Shown piece after piece: positions 42,420 to 55,500 of a stretch of 64,000 bases of DNA (the stretch's first letter is position 1; every line of letters begins with the position of its first letter). The stretch is from the NCBI RefSeq assembly GCF_028009165.1, contig NC_079244.1:4340001-4404000 (forward strand). The letters run 5' to 3'. The notes under the pieces are model-generated. The model was not told the origin of the DNA, did not search any database, and was given only the letters and a program-made list of their open reading frames with translations. This stretch comes from Akanthomyces muscarius. Lineage: Eukaryota; Ascomycota; Sordariomycetes; Hypocreales; Cordycipitaceae. Both the position numbers and the translations under genes were made by a program.

Positions 42420-45400
42420 GACTCGAGTCCCATGGAAGTCCAATGCTGTGCCGCAACACATATCACGTCTATCAAAGCCGCATGCTACAGGAGCATTGTA
42501 CCACCAAAATGCCACGCCACATATGTCTGAAAGAGAAGGAAGACGGGTCAGGCATCAGCTCGCCTGGCAATTCGTGGAGAGCGTTTCAACCTGTCAATGG
42601 CAGGGGCCGTCAAGGACGCGCGAATTTTCACATAAAAAAGGGAGACGGGACATATGCATCAACAAGGAAAGTTGAGCAGGAAAAGATGCTTTACTCGAGC
42701 TCGGTCAAGTTTGTTTTTAAAAGCTGCAAGACTCTTTGAAATTTTTCGTTTCTTTTATGGCACAAGCGATTATGACGGACGCCCTTTTTTTTTTTTTCCT
42801 TTTTTTTACACAATCGCTCAGCATAGCATATGCATCAAACTGGTCATCAAGAAAACGAATAGAAGCGGGCTGGCTTCCGGGAGCGAAAGATGGAATAGAT
42901 CAGATACTAGGATTGGGAATACGTGCGAAACCTGTGGTGGTATTTCTTTTTAGACGTTTGGCTTTGCTTTAGACCTGGATTTTTAGCACGTGACTGTAAC
43001 TAATTAGCATAACATAATTGCAAAACTATTATTGCCTTTGATTTTCGAGCCATGCGAGAATATCACGCGATGCCCAGCTTCGCCGACTACCAACGGAAGG
43101 AGTGTCATGTTATTTCCCTGCAGGATGTAGAGTGGAGGCATTGTTGTGACGGCCAAATCGAACGAAACCTTGTAGTGCCGAGAGGATGCCTACCCAGCCA
43201 GCAGTTGACGGCGACTCGGGGAATAATACTTGTCAAATCGATTATTACTTTTACTACTGTTGGAGATTTTGTCAGCCTACAAAGTGACAGCTCCCGCCAT
43301 CAAAGAGAAAACGGCAAGAAACACATCAGGAGGATTGCTTTCTGTAAAGCAAAAGGGAAACTGAGAAGCTGCTCCTGGCATGCGCTTCTTGAATCGACTA
43401 ACACGAACAACGTAGAAAGTGAGGGGGGGGGGATCTCCGCTGCCCAAGGGGGGCCCGGCACGGCGGTGAGGGCAACAGTGCCAGCGGAGGATCTAGAGGG
43501 AGGGTAGATTATGACTGGCCGGCTGCTAGCATTACGTACTATGCTCGTCCAAGTCATCTCTAATTGGTTTTTGTTTTTCTAAAGGAGGAAAAAAATACGA
43601 CGCCATTTCGCGGCTTGGTGCCCAAATGCGGGACTTCTGTTCCTCGTACGCCAGCGAGAACCAAACGTTTTCGGTTCCGAGATGGCTTGCCAGGCGCAGC
43701 GCCGGAGAAGAGAAAACCGTAGAAACGTGCGCCAGGTACCCGTGTAGTAGACTCGGAGTCGTCATTGCAGAGAATCGTACGAGCGCACCTTTCAAAAATC
43801 TGACGGCCATCAGGCTTAGCGCCGGGGGCGGCTGGGCTAGTGAACAACTAGCTCCTGTTGGCTTGGGAAAGAGGAGGAGGCTTTGTGGTGGGATGGTCCA
43901 ACCAGGCCGCGCCGGTTCCTCTAGAGTTTGAGGCTGCATTCGCTTGTATCCAAAGCAGGCCTAGGATGGCACAATTTTAATTTTTTTTTTCGTCAGTGGC
44001 CATGTTGAGAGAGCAGAGCGCTCATTATAGTCATGTAGGATTTACAAGCGGCATTCGCAAGGCTTTTTCGCTGGTCATCGACTAAGCTTGATTTTAATTC
44101 TATTCTACATCTGAAGCTACAGCTGTTTGATTTTTTACTTCATCTTTTGCATCTTTCATCCCACGGCAAACGAAAAGTTGAGTAGCTCACCTGCTCGAGT
44201 CAAGGGTCAACGCACAGCAAAACGGCGGCCCTAAGGGTCAAGGTGTTATTTCCGGACACTACCCACACCACCATCTACAAGCAGATGCCCAAATTTCAAT
44301 TCAATAACCGTATTGCCGAAAGGCCAGTGAACAGAGCAACCGCGCTAAATGTCCCCGACGACTGGCCTCCAGGGGAAATATGAGACGATTACTTTTCCGA
44401 AACCCGGCTATTGTTGACGTCGGGAGCTGGTCACTCGCTAGCTAGTTCCATGCAATCCAAAGCCGGAAGGTTTTAGCTTTGCGGACTAGCTCGAGACCAG
44501 TCCGAGTAACTAACCATACGAGCCGGGGTGTCTTTGCTCTTCCATGCCGATATTTACAGATTTACCGCCGTGGAAAACTCACTGCGGTCCGGGCAGGATG
44601 GAATCAACAATCGAAATAGCTCGGGCCGCCGCAATGACCGCTTCCGAGTGGCAAAGCACGCATGTCAATGACGACGTCCAAGATGGGCTTCTGTGCTTCC
44701 CCTTGCAGGCGCGCCGGTACCGCGGCTGTCATCCCACACAGGGCCGAGTAACCTTGAACAGATGGGATGAAAGCGAAGGGGCCCCGAGAACCTTGCCCAG
44801 CTGACGAGCCAGTACAGAGAGAAGATGTGTCATTTCCGAAAGGGGATGCATGTTTCTGCATACCCGGTCGGCGGGGAGAGACATTGTATTATTCAGTAAG
44901 CTAGGCGGGTAGAGAGCACAGCATGAGCCAAAAGGAGACGGGGGGGGAGGGATACCCGCGATCGTGCATACGCGGAAGGAGGATCTTCAAGAACTAGTCT
45001 GGCCGAGGTCAGGCGTCCCTGGCACCTGGGAAAAGGGAAAACGTGGCACGGGCAGGGGTAAGTTTTTGGAATGATGAACAAGAGGTGGCGTGAAATGCAC
45101 GATTCATTGGCACCGTTTTTTTGTCTCTGAAAGAAGGGCGTGTGCGTTTGAGATCGTTGATGGTGGCGGATTTTATCGCCACAAACGTAAGATTACAAAT
45201 AAGAATGAGGCCATGATCTAGACGGTGTCTCTCTTTTCCCCGCTTCCTGCGCGTGTATGCTAATTTTTTTTTTTTTTTTTTTTTTTCATCTCACCGTTCA
45301 TGCAGATTGGAATTCCCATTCGGCGTGGCCGTGATGATGTCTCGCCCTGCCTGATCAATAGGCGGGGGTACAGCACTAGTTCGAAACAAGCGGTCGATCC

Positions 45401-47815
45401 TCTCATGCCGCTGACCCTTGGCAGGCGCACCATTGCGAGGGGGGGCGTGCTGGAGATGATCCATCAGCTATCCAATGGCATAATTACCTAGGACGGAGAT
45501 ACGCTGATTGGCTTGGTCAAACAAAACACATGGAAATTTTTAGAGTATGCATGCTGGATAGTACCAAACGGTTGCAATGCAGTCCACATTTGTGCTCTGC
45601 CGATTGGGCTGGGAAAGGTGGCGTCTGTCAAGTTGAGGAGGGAAAAAAGCAAACAAAAGAAATAGGGCAGATTGTTCGGAGAGCCCGGTCGTGTTTTCGC
45701 ATGCTTGTAAAACACCTAGGCGCGCCGTATTCTGCTCTACACACACACCCACCCCAAGCGAACATAGCCGACCCGACCCTACCGGTTCGGAAACATGGGA
45801 TGGGATCGCTAGCAAGGATAAGGACAGGGGGGGCAGGAATCGGCAAGTCGTTTTGACACTTGGACCTTTCCCCCTCTTCCCAAAGCAGAGACAATGGATG
45901 AAGATTGTCATGTGAATGCAGACACATGCATGTTCACATACCAAACCCCTCTCTCCTAGTGAACAATGTCACTTATTTGTGGCCGACACAGACAGCACTA
46001 CTACTGGTAGAGTAAGAGTCTTGATGCGACATGGCCCAGCCAATCAGGGCGCGGGGGCTAAGGTATGTTGCATTTTGTCTTTCTCTGTTGTTCACGCCCT
46101 CCTCAGTCGAGTTGCGAAAGGATGAGATGTGATGAATCTTTTTCTATTTTTGCGGGAAAAAAAAGAAGTAAAAAGGGTCAAAGAAATATGGACAATGTTT
46201 ACACGCCCTTTGTTTTGACAGCTCTTGGTCCAACTGACCAAAGTCCGGCTCGGAAAGGAACCTTGCACCACCACCCCAGAGTCTTGATTCCGGGGCGGAC
46301 GAGCTAGATTCCGAATTGGCCCAACGGCCGGGGAAAAAAGGAAAGAAGAAAAATGTACATCGTCAAATCCCGCAAGGCGTGGGGATAATGGTTCATCCAG
46401 AGGACATCAAGGCCCTCCGTTCGCTTTTACAACGGCATGGCCTGGTGCTACACGGAGATTTCTCGGAAAGCCCCAGGGATGCATTGCAAACGCCGTCCAG
46501 CCCACAACGTCAGAAATGTCAGTTGTGTCTTGGAAAGGCGTCATCCTCGTGATACACTCAGCAGCACCAGTATCGCAGTCTCTGTTCGTTTACCTTTTTA
46601 CCAGCATAGCTGTCAAACTGCCTTGTACGTACATCTAAAACACCGGTACACCATCCATCCGCTCCCCGGAACGGGGGGGCCGAGTGCCATGTCTGATGAA
46701 CCTCACCAACGACACAGGGGGAGGGGAGTGGGCGGGCTTTTTGCGCGCCTCGGCACCCGGCGCGGGGCGATCTTTGCTCTGCGGGCATCGCTCGTTGGAT
46801 CGATCATTTTTTTTTTTTTATGCAGCTCTATTTATTTGCCGGGATTTGGCATCCCGCCTTCCTCGGCAAAGCCGTTATCTTCTCCCCAAGTTCTGCAACA
46901 GTTGCATGGATCAGAGAGGGTACATGTGCGAACGGCGCTACCCGAGCCCAGCAACCGCTAAACCACCCCCCCGGCTCCAGCTCAGGCGGACAAGGGTCCA
47001 AGCTGCCGCCGGCAAGGCAGGGCAGGGGGGCAGGTGAGAGGAAAGAGAGATTGGCTGATCGAGCGCGCGCAGATTTTGGCTTCCGTTCGACCGGGAAAGC
47101 TCCGCGCAAGGCGGGTAGCTGTTGGGCAACTGCGCAGAGTGGCAAGCAGGACGACGGCATTGCCAGTTGCTGGGTTTGCCCGACCAGGATCAAGCTGTGC
47201 CGAGAGAAAAGCACCGGCAGAGAAGAGCAAAATTGAGACTAATTTCCCGTTCTGTCCTCGTCTCTTCGTGTCTGAGCTGTCGCCACGGCCAAAGGTTCAC
47301 AAAATGATACATTCTGCGAACTCGATTACCTGCCTGCGAACCAGATGATGTGCAGCATCTATACATCATCAGCTAACATGGCCGTTTCGAGTCTTTTCGC
47401 AGCTACTATACTGCGAGTAAGAAAACTGGCCGCGAAACCTAGACATCTTTACACCAGCTTCTCATCGATGCAAGAGTAGCTACGGAGCATTGCAGAGGAC
47501 AATCCAGGACACGGTTCAACAGGTAAATATGTATTTTGTATATTCAAGTCCCAATAAACGAAAGTGGTATCATAAATAATGTCAAATCCAGAGTATCTTG
47601 CCGCTCCAGCAGCAGATGCAGATCGACATGGCCCGTTTGGCAATGGCCAACAGGCAGAAGAGAAGAAACCCCCATTTCGCCAAATTTTGTAAAAGATTGT
47701 ATGAACAAAAATGGTCTCCAAACATCGTTCCCCGTCGAATTTCGAAACTTTAAACGAGTGGTGCCTACACCTCTTCAGAGGTTAGGCATAGTTTGCATAG
47801 CCTGGCGCAAGCATT
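42420..47815. other. Gene-poor region, part 3
   Basis: About 5.4 kb without a recognisable gene. It contains T-rich tracts (42785-42807; 23 Ts at 45264-45286) and a G-rich run at 43424-43434. Short frames (for example 43052-43507) have no family resemblance. Part of the right end is the 3' flank of the minus-strand gene at 47816. Confidence 0.5.
45264..45286 (+). repeat. 23-nt poly-T tract
   Basis: An uninterrupted run of 23 T residues. Confidence 0.95.
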
Positions 47816-48247
47816 TTAAAAGGCCAGGGCAACGACGGCGGCAGCGGCAATGGCCATGGCGCCGGACTGAAGACGGGCAGCAGCAGCGGTAGGGACAACG
47901 GTGGCGCCGGTGGTGCTCGAGGGGACGACGCCAGTAGGCTGGACAGCGGTGGTGTTGGCCGCGGGCTTGGTGCTAGAGGGGGAGGCGACCGCAGAGGAAG
48001 AGGCGGCAGAAGGTGAAGAAGAAGAAGAGGCGACAGCAGAAGAGGTGGCAACGGCAGACGAGGTTGCGACGGCAGAGCTGCCGCCGCTGCTGCTGCTGCT
48101 GCCGCTCAGAGGGCAGTCGGTAAAGGTGGAATGGCACTGGGTGACGGTGACGACCTGCTTGGTGGTAGAGGTGACCTTTTCGGTCGTGGTGGAGTCCTGC
48201 GCAACGGCAAGAGCAGCGAAAAGGGCGATGGGAGTAGCGAAGCGCAT
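47816..48247 (-). CDS. Secreted Ser/Ala-rich, probably GPI-anchored small protein
   Basis: A single-exon 143-residue protein. Residues 1-17 (MRFATPIALFAALAVAQ) form a signal peptide with a cleavage site after Ala-Gln or just before it. A short ectodomain follows with the motif VTVTQCHSTFTDCP, whose two cysteines could pair; similar VT.C...T.CP motifs recur in fungal cell-wall proteins. Residues 48-105 are Ser/Ala/Thr-rich with imperfect repeats of SSAVAT, likely O-mannosylated. The C terminus is a small-residue site followed by a hydrophobic stretch ending VVALAF, the form of a GPI-attachment signal. It is expected at the plasma membrane or wall. The ATG is the only reasonable start. Its function beyond surface display is unknown. 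It lies alone in a gene-poor region. Confidence 0.85.
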   Translation of the reverse strand: MRFATPIALFAALAVAQDSTTTEKVTSTTKQVVTVTQCHSTFTDCPLSGSSSSSGGSSAVATSSAVATSSAVASSSSSPSAASSSAVASPSSTKPAANTTAVQPTGVVPSSTTGATVVPTAAAARLQSGAMAIAAAAVVALAF

Positions 48248-50483
48248 CTTGATGGCTGTGGTTTGGCTTTGTTTAATTGGTCTTGCTGGAAATGACTGTT
48301 TGCGCTAGCGTGGCTGGCCGTTTGAGACTGAGATCTGATCTAGAGGGAGCGTGGTATCGTTGGGGGGAAAAAAGTGTCAAGTAGAGACAGTGTATTGAGG
48401 GAATGTGGGTTGTTTAAGGGAAAAAGATCTGGCCGCGGGGAAACGACAAGCTGGAAAAGCAACGGATGAGACAGAAATTTCTCATCCGATGCGCGATTTC
48501 ACAAATACAAAGAGTCAGGTACCCGAGACGGGACATCAGCCGTGACAGCGCACTGTGCATGAAAAAAACCAAAAAACTCTGGAACCAGAAAGGCCGGGCC
48601 AGGCACAACGGGAACAAAGCAAGCCCAGAAATCCACACACACTCGCTCAACTTGTACTGTGAACCAGTCAGGATAAGCAGAGGCCGAGTTAAAAACGGGC
48701 GCCCATCTGCGCATCAAGGCAGACTCGACCATTGACAAGAGGGCCTGGACCGCTGGGCCGGTGGCCGGACGGCCCACGGCGAGACGCTGATTGGGCTGCC
48801 GGACGGGCTGCAGCGGCACAGCTGAGGCTAGCCCAGGCACCGAAAAAGTTTCTGCAGCAGCCGAGAGCCTAAAACGGGCGCGCTGTGGCCCAGGGCCCGT
48901 CGCCCGCCCTGGAATAGGACAGCCTGTGCCTGCGGCGCTGGGCCCGATTCAGCAGCGTTTGGCGCTAGCAGGAACCGTTTCGGCTCTGTGTACAGTGTCG
49001 GGCTGTCTTGCCGCACTGTGTACCTGACTCCACCACCAAAAGTGTACGCGAAATGGACGTACACTGGCTGGTGTGTCAGGCAAACCCTCAATGTTTCTTG
49101 TTGGCGAGTCAGACGCTTTTCCCCATCGCAACTCGCAGGCCAAGATGCCTGGGCCAGCATGGTACAGTCGAGTTTCAAATCCGTTGTTTTGCGACCAAAC
49201 TTGCGCTATTTCCTCTTTCCTGCTTCTCGCCGTATTCACAATGCCCTTCAAAGCCCCCCCCTCCCCCCCCCCGCCCAGGCCCCGCCCTTGATTCAGAACG
49301 TTGGAGCTCTTGCCAAACATCAAACGCTGTCATTTTCTTGCTCACCCAATGTGAACACGCCATGCGTCATCTCGCCAGACATTTCCAGCGCCGTTTTTTG
49401 CTCGTCTTGTCTTGGCGCAGCTCGGCGAACCCCCTCTCTAAATTACCCCGACATGTCTGTTCAAAAGACGTTGGCGTCGACCCGTCGCTCGGAAACCCGT
49501 CTAGGTCGGCATCGGCTGCTCATCCTGGAATGCGCCACTCGGCCCGTATCAAATGAGCCCGCCGCTCGCAGCATCTCTTAAAAGCACCGAGACCAGCTCG
49601 CCCAGTTTTCTGGAAATGTTTTGGACCAAGGTACATGGGACGCCCGGCTATCCATCATGTTCCATTTGCTGTCTCTGCCTGTCAGCCAGTGGTGGCATCC
49701 AGCAATGCCACCTGCCAAGCAGCGTGTGTTAGAGGAGCCCTCTATCTTTCATGGCACACGGGCACTATCTCCTGCGCATTTCTCGCAGATCCATCGACGA
49801 AACGAATTTGGTCCCGTATCGTTTCTGAGCGAAATCCGGGAGCATTCGCCTCGCAGGTCTTATCGACAGCCCGACTGATCTGCCTAGACATGCTAATGTT
49901 AGTACTTCGGACGTCGTTTCCACTCGTTGGCTTTTTGACGCTGCGTATGGAATTGCCAACGCCGACATGAACTCGTATTGCGCATGCAGACCAAGGCTCG
50001 TCGCAGCGACCTTTGTAGACAAGTAGCACGATATCGTGGAGCCACATTCTACATGTGGTCATTTAGGTTGACGAAAGCCTGGCCGCGTCCATAAAGCCTC
50101 TTCCATCTTCGCTACATTCTGCAGGACCGCGTATCTCCCAAATCGTACTCGAGTAGCTTTGGGTCTCTTAAATTATACTTGCCTTCGTCTTGCGCCGACT
50201 ATGACGCTATCTCCAAGTCACCCAGAGTCCCCGCCAGTCGCGTATGAGTGAGGGGCCAAGCAGCGACCCCGCCCCCGCAGCTTGGGCCGCCAAAGCTACC
50301 CCTTTCAATCTACCAAGCTTCCAACTCCAGAGCTGCGCATTTCATCTTTCCTAGCTCGTCAAATTTTCTGATTACACTTGACCCTTTTTAGTCTTCTAAG
50401 CTTCTGTCTATCCCGACCCTGCCTTCGAACGCACCCCACAGCGAACCGATTCGACAGAGCCAAGCTCAACTGCCGTCGCCATC
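48248..50483. other. Divergent promoter region between surface protein and SH3BGR-like gene
   Basis: About 2.2 kb. Frames up to 197 codons (48988-49581 and its shadows) show no family resemblance. A C-rich run lies at about 49255-49272 and CT-rich sequence precedes the start codon at 50484. Nothing else was seen. Confidence 0.5.
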
Positions 50484-52254
50484 ATGTCGACCCTTGCCTT
50501 CGAGGAGGATCCAGCTCTCTACATCTTCACGTCACTGACGGCCGGGTCCTCGCACATCGTTACGGCTACATCACGTCTCGAAACCATTCTACGTGCCAAC
50601 CGAGTGCCTTTCAAGGCTGTCGACCTTGCGACAGACGAAAAGGCCAAGCGCCTGTGGGCGCGCAGAGCGGGCAAAGATGAGGGCGGCCGTATAAGAAAGC
50701 TGCCCGGCCTCTTTCAAGAAGGCTTTATAGTAGGAGTATGTCCTCAAGATCAGTTACCAAACTGCAGCTGCAGCATTCTCCAGAGCCTAGGTGCAGCTGA
50801 TTGGGTGCAATGTGCTAACAAGGGTGCCTCAGGACCTTGTCGAGATTGAAGAATGGAACGAATATGGCGAATTGAAACAACACGTCAAGATCCACTACGA
50901 CGAGCACACGGTACCAAACATCCACAACAAACACCCCGCCCCCAAGCTGAAGCGCACCGTCAAGAAGACGACTGGCACTACAAAGGCCGCCACGGCGATT
51001 TCTGGCGTTGCCGCCGCCGGCGCCGCGGCAGCAGGAGCATCCAAAAAGACACCGGGCGAGAAGAGCGCGGACGCGGACGCGGCCGAGACAAAGGAGCTGC
51101 CGGTGCGGTCACTCGCCGCTGAAGCGGCGGCCAAGGCCAAGGAACTCAAGTCTAAGAGCTTGAGGGAAAAGGTGCACGGCGCGGAAAAGAAGGACGCTGT
51201 TGAAAAGAAAAAGGATGGCGCCAAAGTAGAGACTGCGGCCAAGGATGATGTTGAGGAACGAGAAACCGAAAAGGGTACCAAAGAGGCTACAGATATAAAA
51301 CATGACGGTGAAAAGGTCGAATCAAAGCATGGTCTAGATGGAGCTGCAGAAACACCCAAAGAATATGACGCTGAGAAAAAGACGGCTGCGGATGATACAA
51401 AGGCCGCCACGCCAAAATCGATAGCGAAAGGAAAGCCCGATGAGGAGGACGAGGATGAAAGCGACGACGAGGAAGAGGAAGAAGATGCCAAGACGGAAGA
51501 AAAAGAGAAATCAGGGCCAAAATCCCCTGTTGTCGCTGCAGCTGTAGCTACCGTGGCTGCAGCATCGTCTGCCGCGGCCGCGGCCGTTGCCGCCGTCACA
51601 CCAACAGCCAAAAAGGACAAGGACAACATCACGAGACCAAAGACGCCACCAAAGGCTCCCAACACTGAATCGCCCACCGCCCAAAGCAAGACGGTGAGCG
51701 GCAGCTTGCAGTCGCCCACGAGTACGACATGGAAGAGTGCCGGCCATACGCCCCTGGTTGCGTCGTTGCAAAGTCCCACCAGCGGCAAGTGGCGACAGGC
51801 CGCCAAGGAAGAGGACGGCTCTGATGATGAGGAGGGGGAAGATGATAGCGATGAAGAAGATGACAGCGAGGATGAAAAGCCAAAGGGTCTTGTAAGGAAG
51901 GTCGAGGCTGTCAAGCCGGTGGCGAAGCCGCGAGAAGACGAGGAAGATGAGGATAGCGAGGATGACGAGAAAGATGACGAGGACAGCGATGACGATGATG
52001 GTGATGAGAAGAAGGCTACAGCAGGAAACCCTGCGCCAGCGAAGACTGCGGAAGCCGCAAAGCCTGTAGAAGCAGCAGAGCCTGTAGAAACGCCAAAGCC
52101 TGTGGAGGCGGCAAAGTCTACGGAAGCGGCAAAGCCTGTAGAAGTGGCAAAGACATCAACGGCAGCCAAACCAGCCGACCCTGACGAGGACGATGAAGAC
52201 GAGGACGAGGACAGGGAGGACTCTGACGGGGACGAGCCTGCGGCGAAGAAGTAG
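50484..52254 (+). CDS. Thioredoxin-fold SH3BGR-like protein with long acidic/lysine-rich tail
   Basis: Two exons, 50484..50735 and 50833..52254, give 557 residues; the 97-nt intron has GTATGT, a TGCTAAC branch site and CTCAG. Residues 5-100 fit the SH3-binding glutamate-rich (SH3BGR) glutaredoxin-like fold: a first strand ALYIFTSLTAG, a region RVPFKAVDLATDEKAKRLWARRAG, and a strand with LPGLFQEGFIVGDLVEIEEWNEYGEL. No CxxC is present, so it is not a redox-active glutaredoxin. The last 450 residues are low-complexity: Lys/Ala-rich, then blocks of Asp/Glu with Ser, then degenerate repeats of the form EAAKPVE. This tail is probably disordered and phosphorylatable. The role is unknown. It converges on PEX6, 276 bp between stops. 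Confidence 0.85.
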
Positions 52255-52530
52255 CAGAACCGGCAGAAGCTTTGAAGTGAATTTGATTAGAAATTACAAT
52301 ACACCATAGCCAAGCAATTATGCATTTACCATGTCCATTTTTACACCATGACACAAGTTGTCCGGATTCCCAGCGTGTTTACATGTAACCAGGAAAAGAA
52401 ATCTCATTCTATTTTAAAAGTACATACGATACAGCTCTCCCTCTCTCTCTCCAGCAATATGCAAAGTTCAAAATATCCAAACTGACCACTTTTCATTCAT
52501 CCTCGTGCAAAATCCCCCTCTCCTCCTTCT

Positions 52531-55500
52531 TTAATACAAATCATCATCATCGCTCGCCGTCGCATCCTGGAACCCCGCGACCGCTTTCCCCTTGCCCTTG
52601 TTCACTCTTCCATTCATCACCCCACCGCCACCAGCAGCAGCATTCTCCGCCACCGCTTTCCCTTTACCCTTGTGCGACGATGACGATCCTCCCGCGGCGG
52701 TGCCGGGCCGACTCCCCCTCGACTGCGGCGGCTGCTGCTTCGGCTCATCGCCGCCGCGGCCGCCCTCAAACATGGCGCGCACCTTTTCGTAGTGCGAGAG
52801 CTCGCCGGCCGACACGCTGGGGATGAGCTCGTCGTGGGCGTCCAAAAAGTCCTGCTCGGTGACGACGACGGCCACGTCCTCCTCGGTGGCAAAGTGGTCA
52901 AAGTAGTACGCCGTGGACACGGGGTGGGACGGCGCGGCGCGGGAGGAGGAGGAGGCGGCGTCCGCGTTGAGGGCGCGCACCTTGGCGTCGACGGCCGTGG
53001 CCTGCCGCGTCACGGCCTTGAGCATGGCGTCGCTGCACAGCGCGTAAAAGTCGGCGCCGGTGTAGGTAAACGGCAGCTGCTGCGCGACGTTGGCGAGCGA
53101 GACGGACGGGTGGAGGGTGAATCTGCGCGCAAGAGAGGAGTAGTTAGTATATGCGAACAGATGGTCGACGTGGAGTAGAGCAGAGTGACATACTTTCGTG
53201 TGAGAGCCTCGAGAATGGTGCGCTGCTTGTCGTGCGTGTCGGACACGCCGAGGTACAGCATCTTGTCGAAGCGGCCCGGGCGCAGGAGCGCCTGGTCGAG
53301 CAGGTCAGGCCTGTTGGTCGCGCCAATGACAAAGACGCCGCCCGTGTCGTCGCCGCCCGACATGCCGTCCAGCTCGGCGAGCAGCTGCGAGACGATGCGG
53401 TCCATGACGCCGCCGCTGTCGCCCTGGTTGCCGCGCTTGGGCGCCACCGAGTCGAGCTCGTCAAAGAAGACGACGCAGGGGCGCGCGTCGCGCGCGCGCT
53501 GGAACACGCGCCGCACGTTGGCCTCGGACTCGCCAATGTACATGTTGAGCAGCTCGGGGCCCTTGACCGAGAAAAAGTTGAGGCTGTACTCGGTGGCAAT
53601 GGCCTTGGCCAGCAGCGTCTTGCCGGTGCCCGGCGGGCCGTAGAAGAGGATGCCGGAGCGCTTCTTCATGCCCTTGGCGAACAGCTCGGGCCGCTCGAGC
53701 GGCAGCTGGATCGTCTCCGTGATGGCGTCCTTGACGTTGCCCAGGCCGCCGACGTCGTCCCACGTCACGTTGGGGATCTTGGGCGCGCCGATCGAGTCGG
53801 AAAAGTTCTTGCGCGCCGCCTCGACGGCCACGTCAAAGTCGGAGCCCGTCAGCGAGCGCGCGAGCGGGCCGCCGGCGACTTGCACGTCGCGGACGGTGAT
53901 GGGCAGCGGGAGCCCGGCCTCGCTCGTCTTGGCCGAGAGGGCCTCGAGACGCGCGCGCTGGGCGAGGGATGCACGCTCCACAACGTCGACGAGGTCGCCG
54001 GCGACGAGAGCGGCCGTCTTGAGCGCGATGGAGTTGAGATCGATGCTGGGATCCAGGGTGATGCCGCGGTCGCCGATGACGCCGCGCAGAATGGCTTCAC
54101 GTTCCGCCTCGTCGGGGGCGCCCATTTCGAGCTCGTGGGTAAAGAGGGCGCGGACACCGTCGGGGACGTCGTCGACATTGTTCGTCGTGGCGATGAGAAC
54201 GCGCGTGTCGTCGAGAATCTCCTTCATGGTGCCTTCTATGCGGTCCGCAGTGAGAGCTTCAATGTGGCGGATCAGCAGCGCGCAGCAATCCGCACCGCAG
54301 CTGGCCGCGCGCTCGGCGCGTGTGCGCAGAAAGCCTTCCGTCTTGACGTCGCTGCCGCTCCCGCCTCCCTCGTTGAGGATGTCGTAGGCATCAATCTCGT
54401 AGGTGTGCAGACCAATATCCGCGCACGATGTAGTCGCCAGTGTTGTCTTTCCGATGTTGCGGTGCGTTGATGTGAGAAGAATAGCGACTGGCGGCATCTT
54501 GAGGTGGATAGCACGCTGGCTGGTGGCTGCGACCAGCAGCTCGCGCAGCTGTCTTCGGAGCGGTGAAATGTGATCCTGCTTGGTAACAGACAGCGCCGGT
54601 GGTGCTGCAGAATCGCTTTCCGACTTGGGGGCTTTCCGAAGGCCAAGGTAGTATGGCCAGGTGCTGTGGCTGGTACCTGGGATGCGGCTGGTCACGAATC
54701 CTGACCCGTGCATGGCCACGCTTGAGCTGTCGATGCAGGCAACAGAGCCCCAGAAGGCTTCGGCGCTGCCGTCCTCGTCTTCGTCGGACTTTTGGATTTG
54801 AACGTGGCCGACCTTGAACCACGCGACACCATCATAATGGGAGCCGTCGGCCTGCTCACTAGTGGTGAGGGCCATGACATCGTCCACCTCTGAACCACCA
54901 GCGCCAACAGCCTCCTGCAAGGCGCGACCAAGCTGAGAATCAACAGACACAGCAATCAAATCTCCAGAGCGCACCAACCGTAGCTTGTCGGCAAAGTAGT
55001 GCTTCAGCCCACCGAGGACTGCAGTCTGGTAGGCTCGTTCAGCAGACACTGGAGTTCGTACATGCTGAATGGTAATGTCGCGCGCATAAGGTGGATGCGC
55101 TGCACTGGCGAAGCGCGGATTTGTGCCCTTGCCTTGGTAGGACGACTTTTTGAGGGCCGAGATTCGCAGGTGAGTCGCGTTTTCAAGGTTGGCGAGGAGG
55201 ACAGGCGAGGCGTATGCTGCAGGGCTGGTTGGGCGCTGAACCTGCGATTCAAAGAACGACATGCGACGTTCACCAGCACGCGAGCCAGCTATTCTGCTCA
55301 CAGTTCTTGGCGCCGAGTAGCCCTCGGGAAGCCCGAAAACTCTGACTGGACGCCAGACTGCAGTCTCTGTGTCGTTGTTTCCAAAGCTGCCCAGTCCAAA
55401 GGCACCGAAGCCATTGGCGGGAGGCTCCTCGGCAACTTCAATGCGAGCCCAGTCGCCAGAAAAACACCCAATTTTAGAGAGGGAAGACATGTCGACATAT

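Noticed and set aside
43052..43507. 151-codon plus-strand frame
   Set aside because: No recognisable motif; it ends in a G-rich low-complexity stretch.
50895..52169. A 424-codon minus-strand frame opposite the SH3BGR-like tail
   Set aside because: Ser/Phe-rich composition mirrors the Lys/Glu/Asp codons of the real gene; no domain.
53151..54470. A 439-codon plus-strand frame opposite PEX6
   Set aside because: Shadow of the AAA modules of PEX6; no recognisable content.
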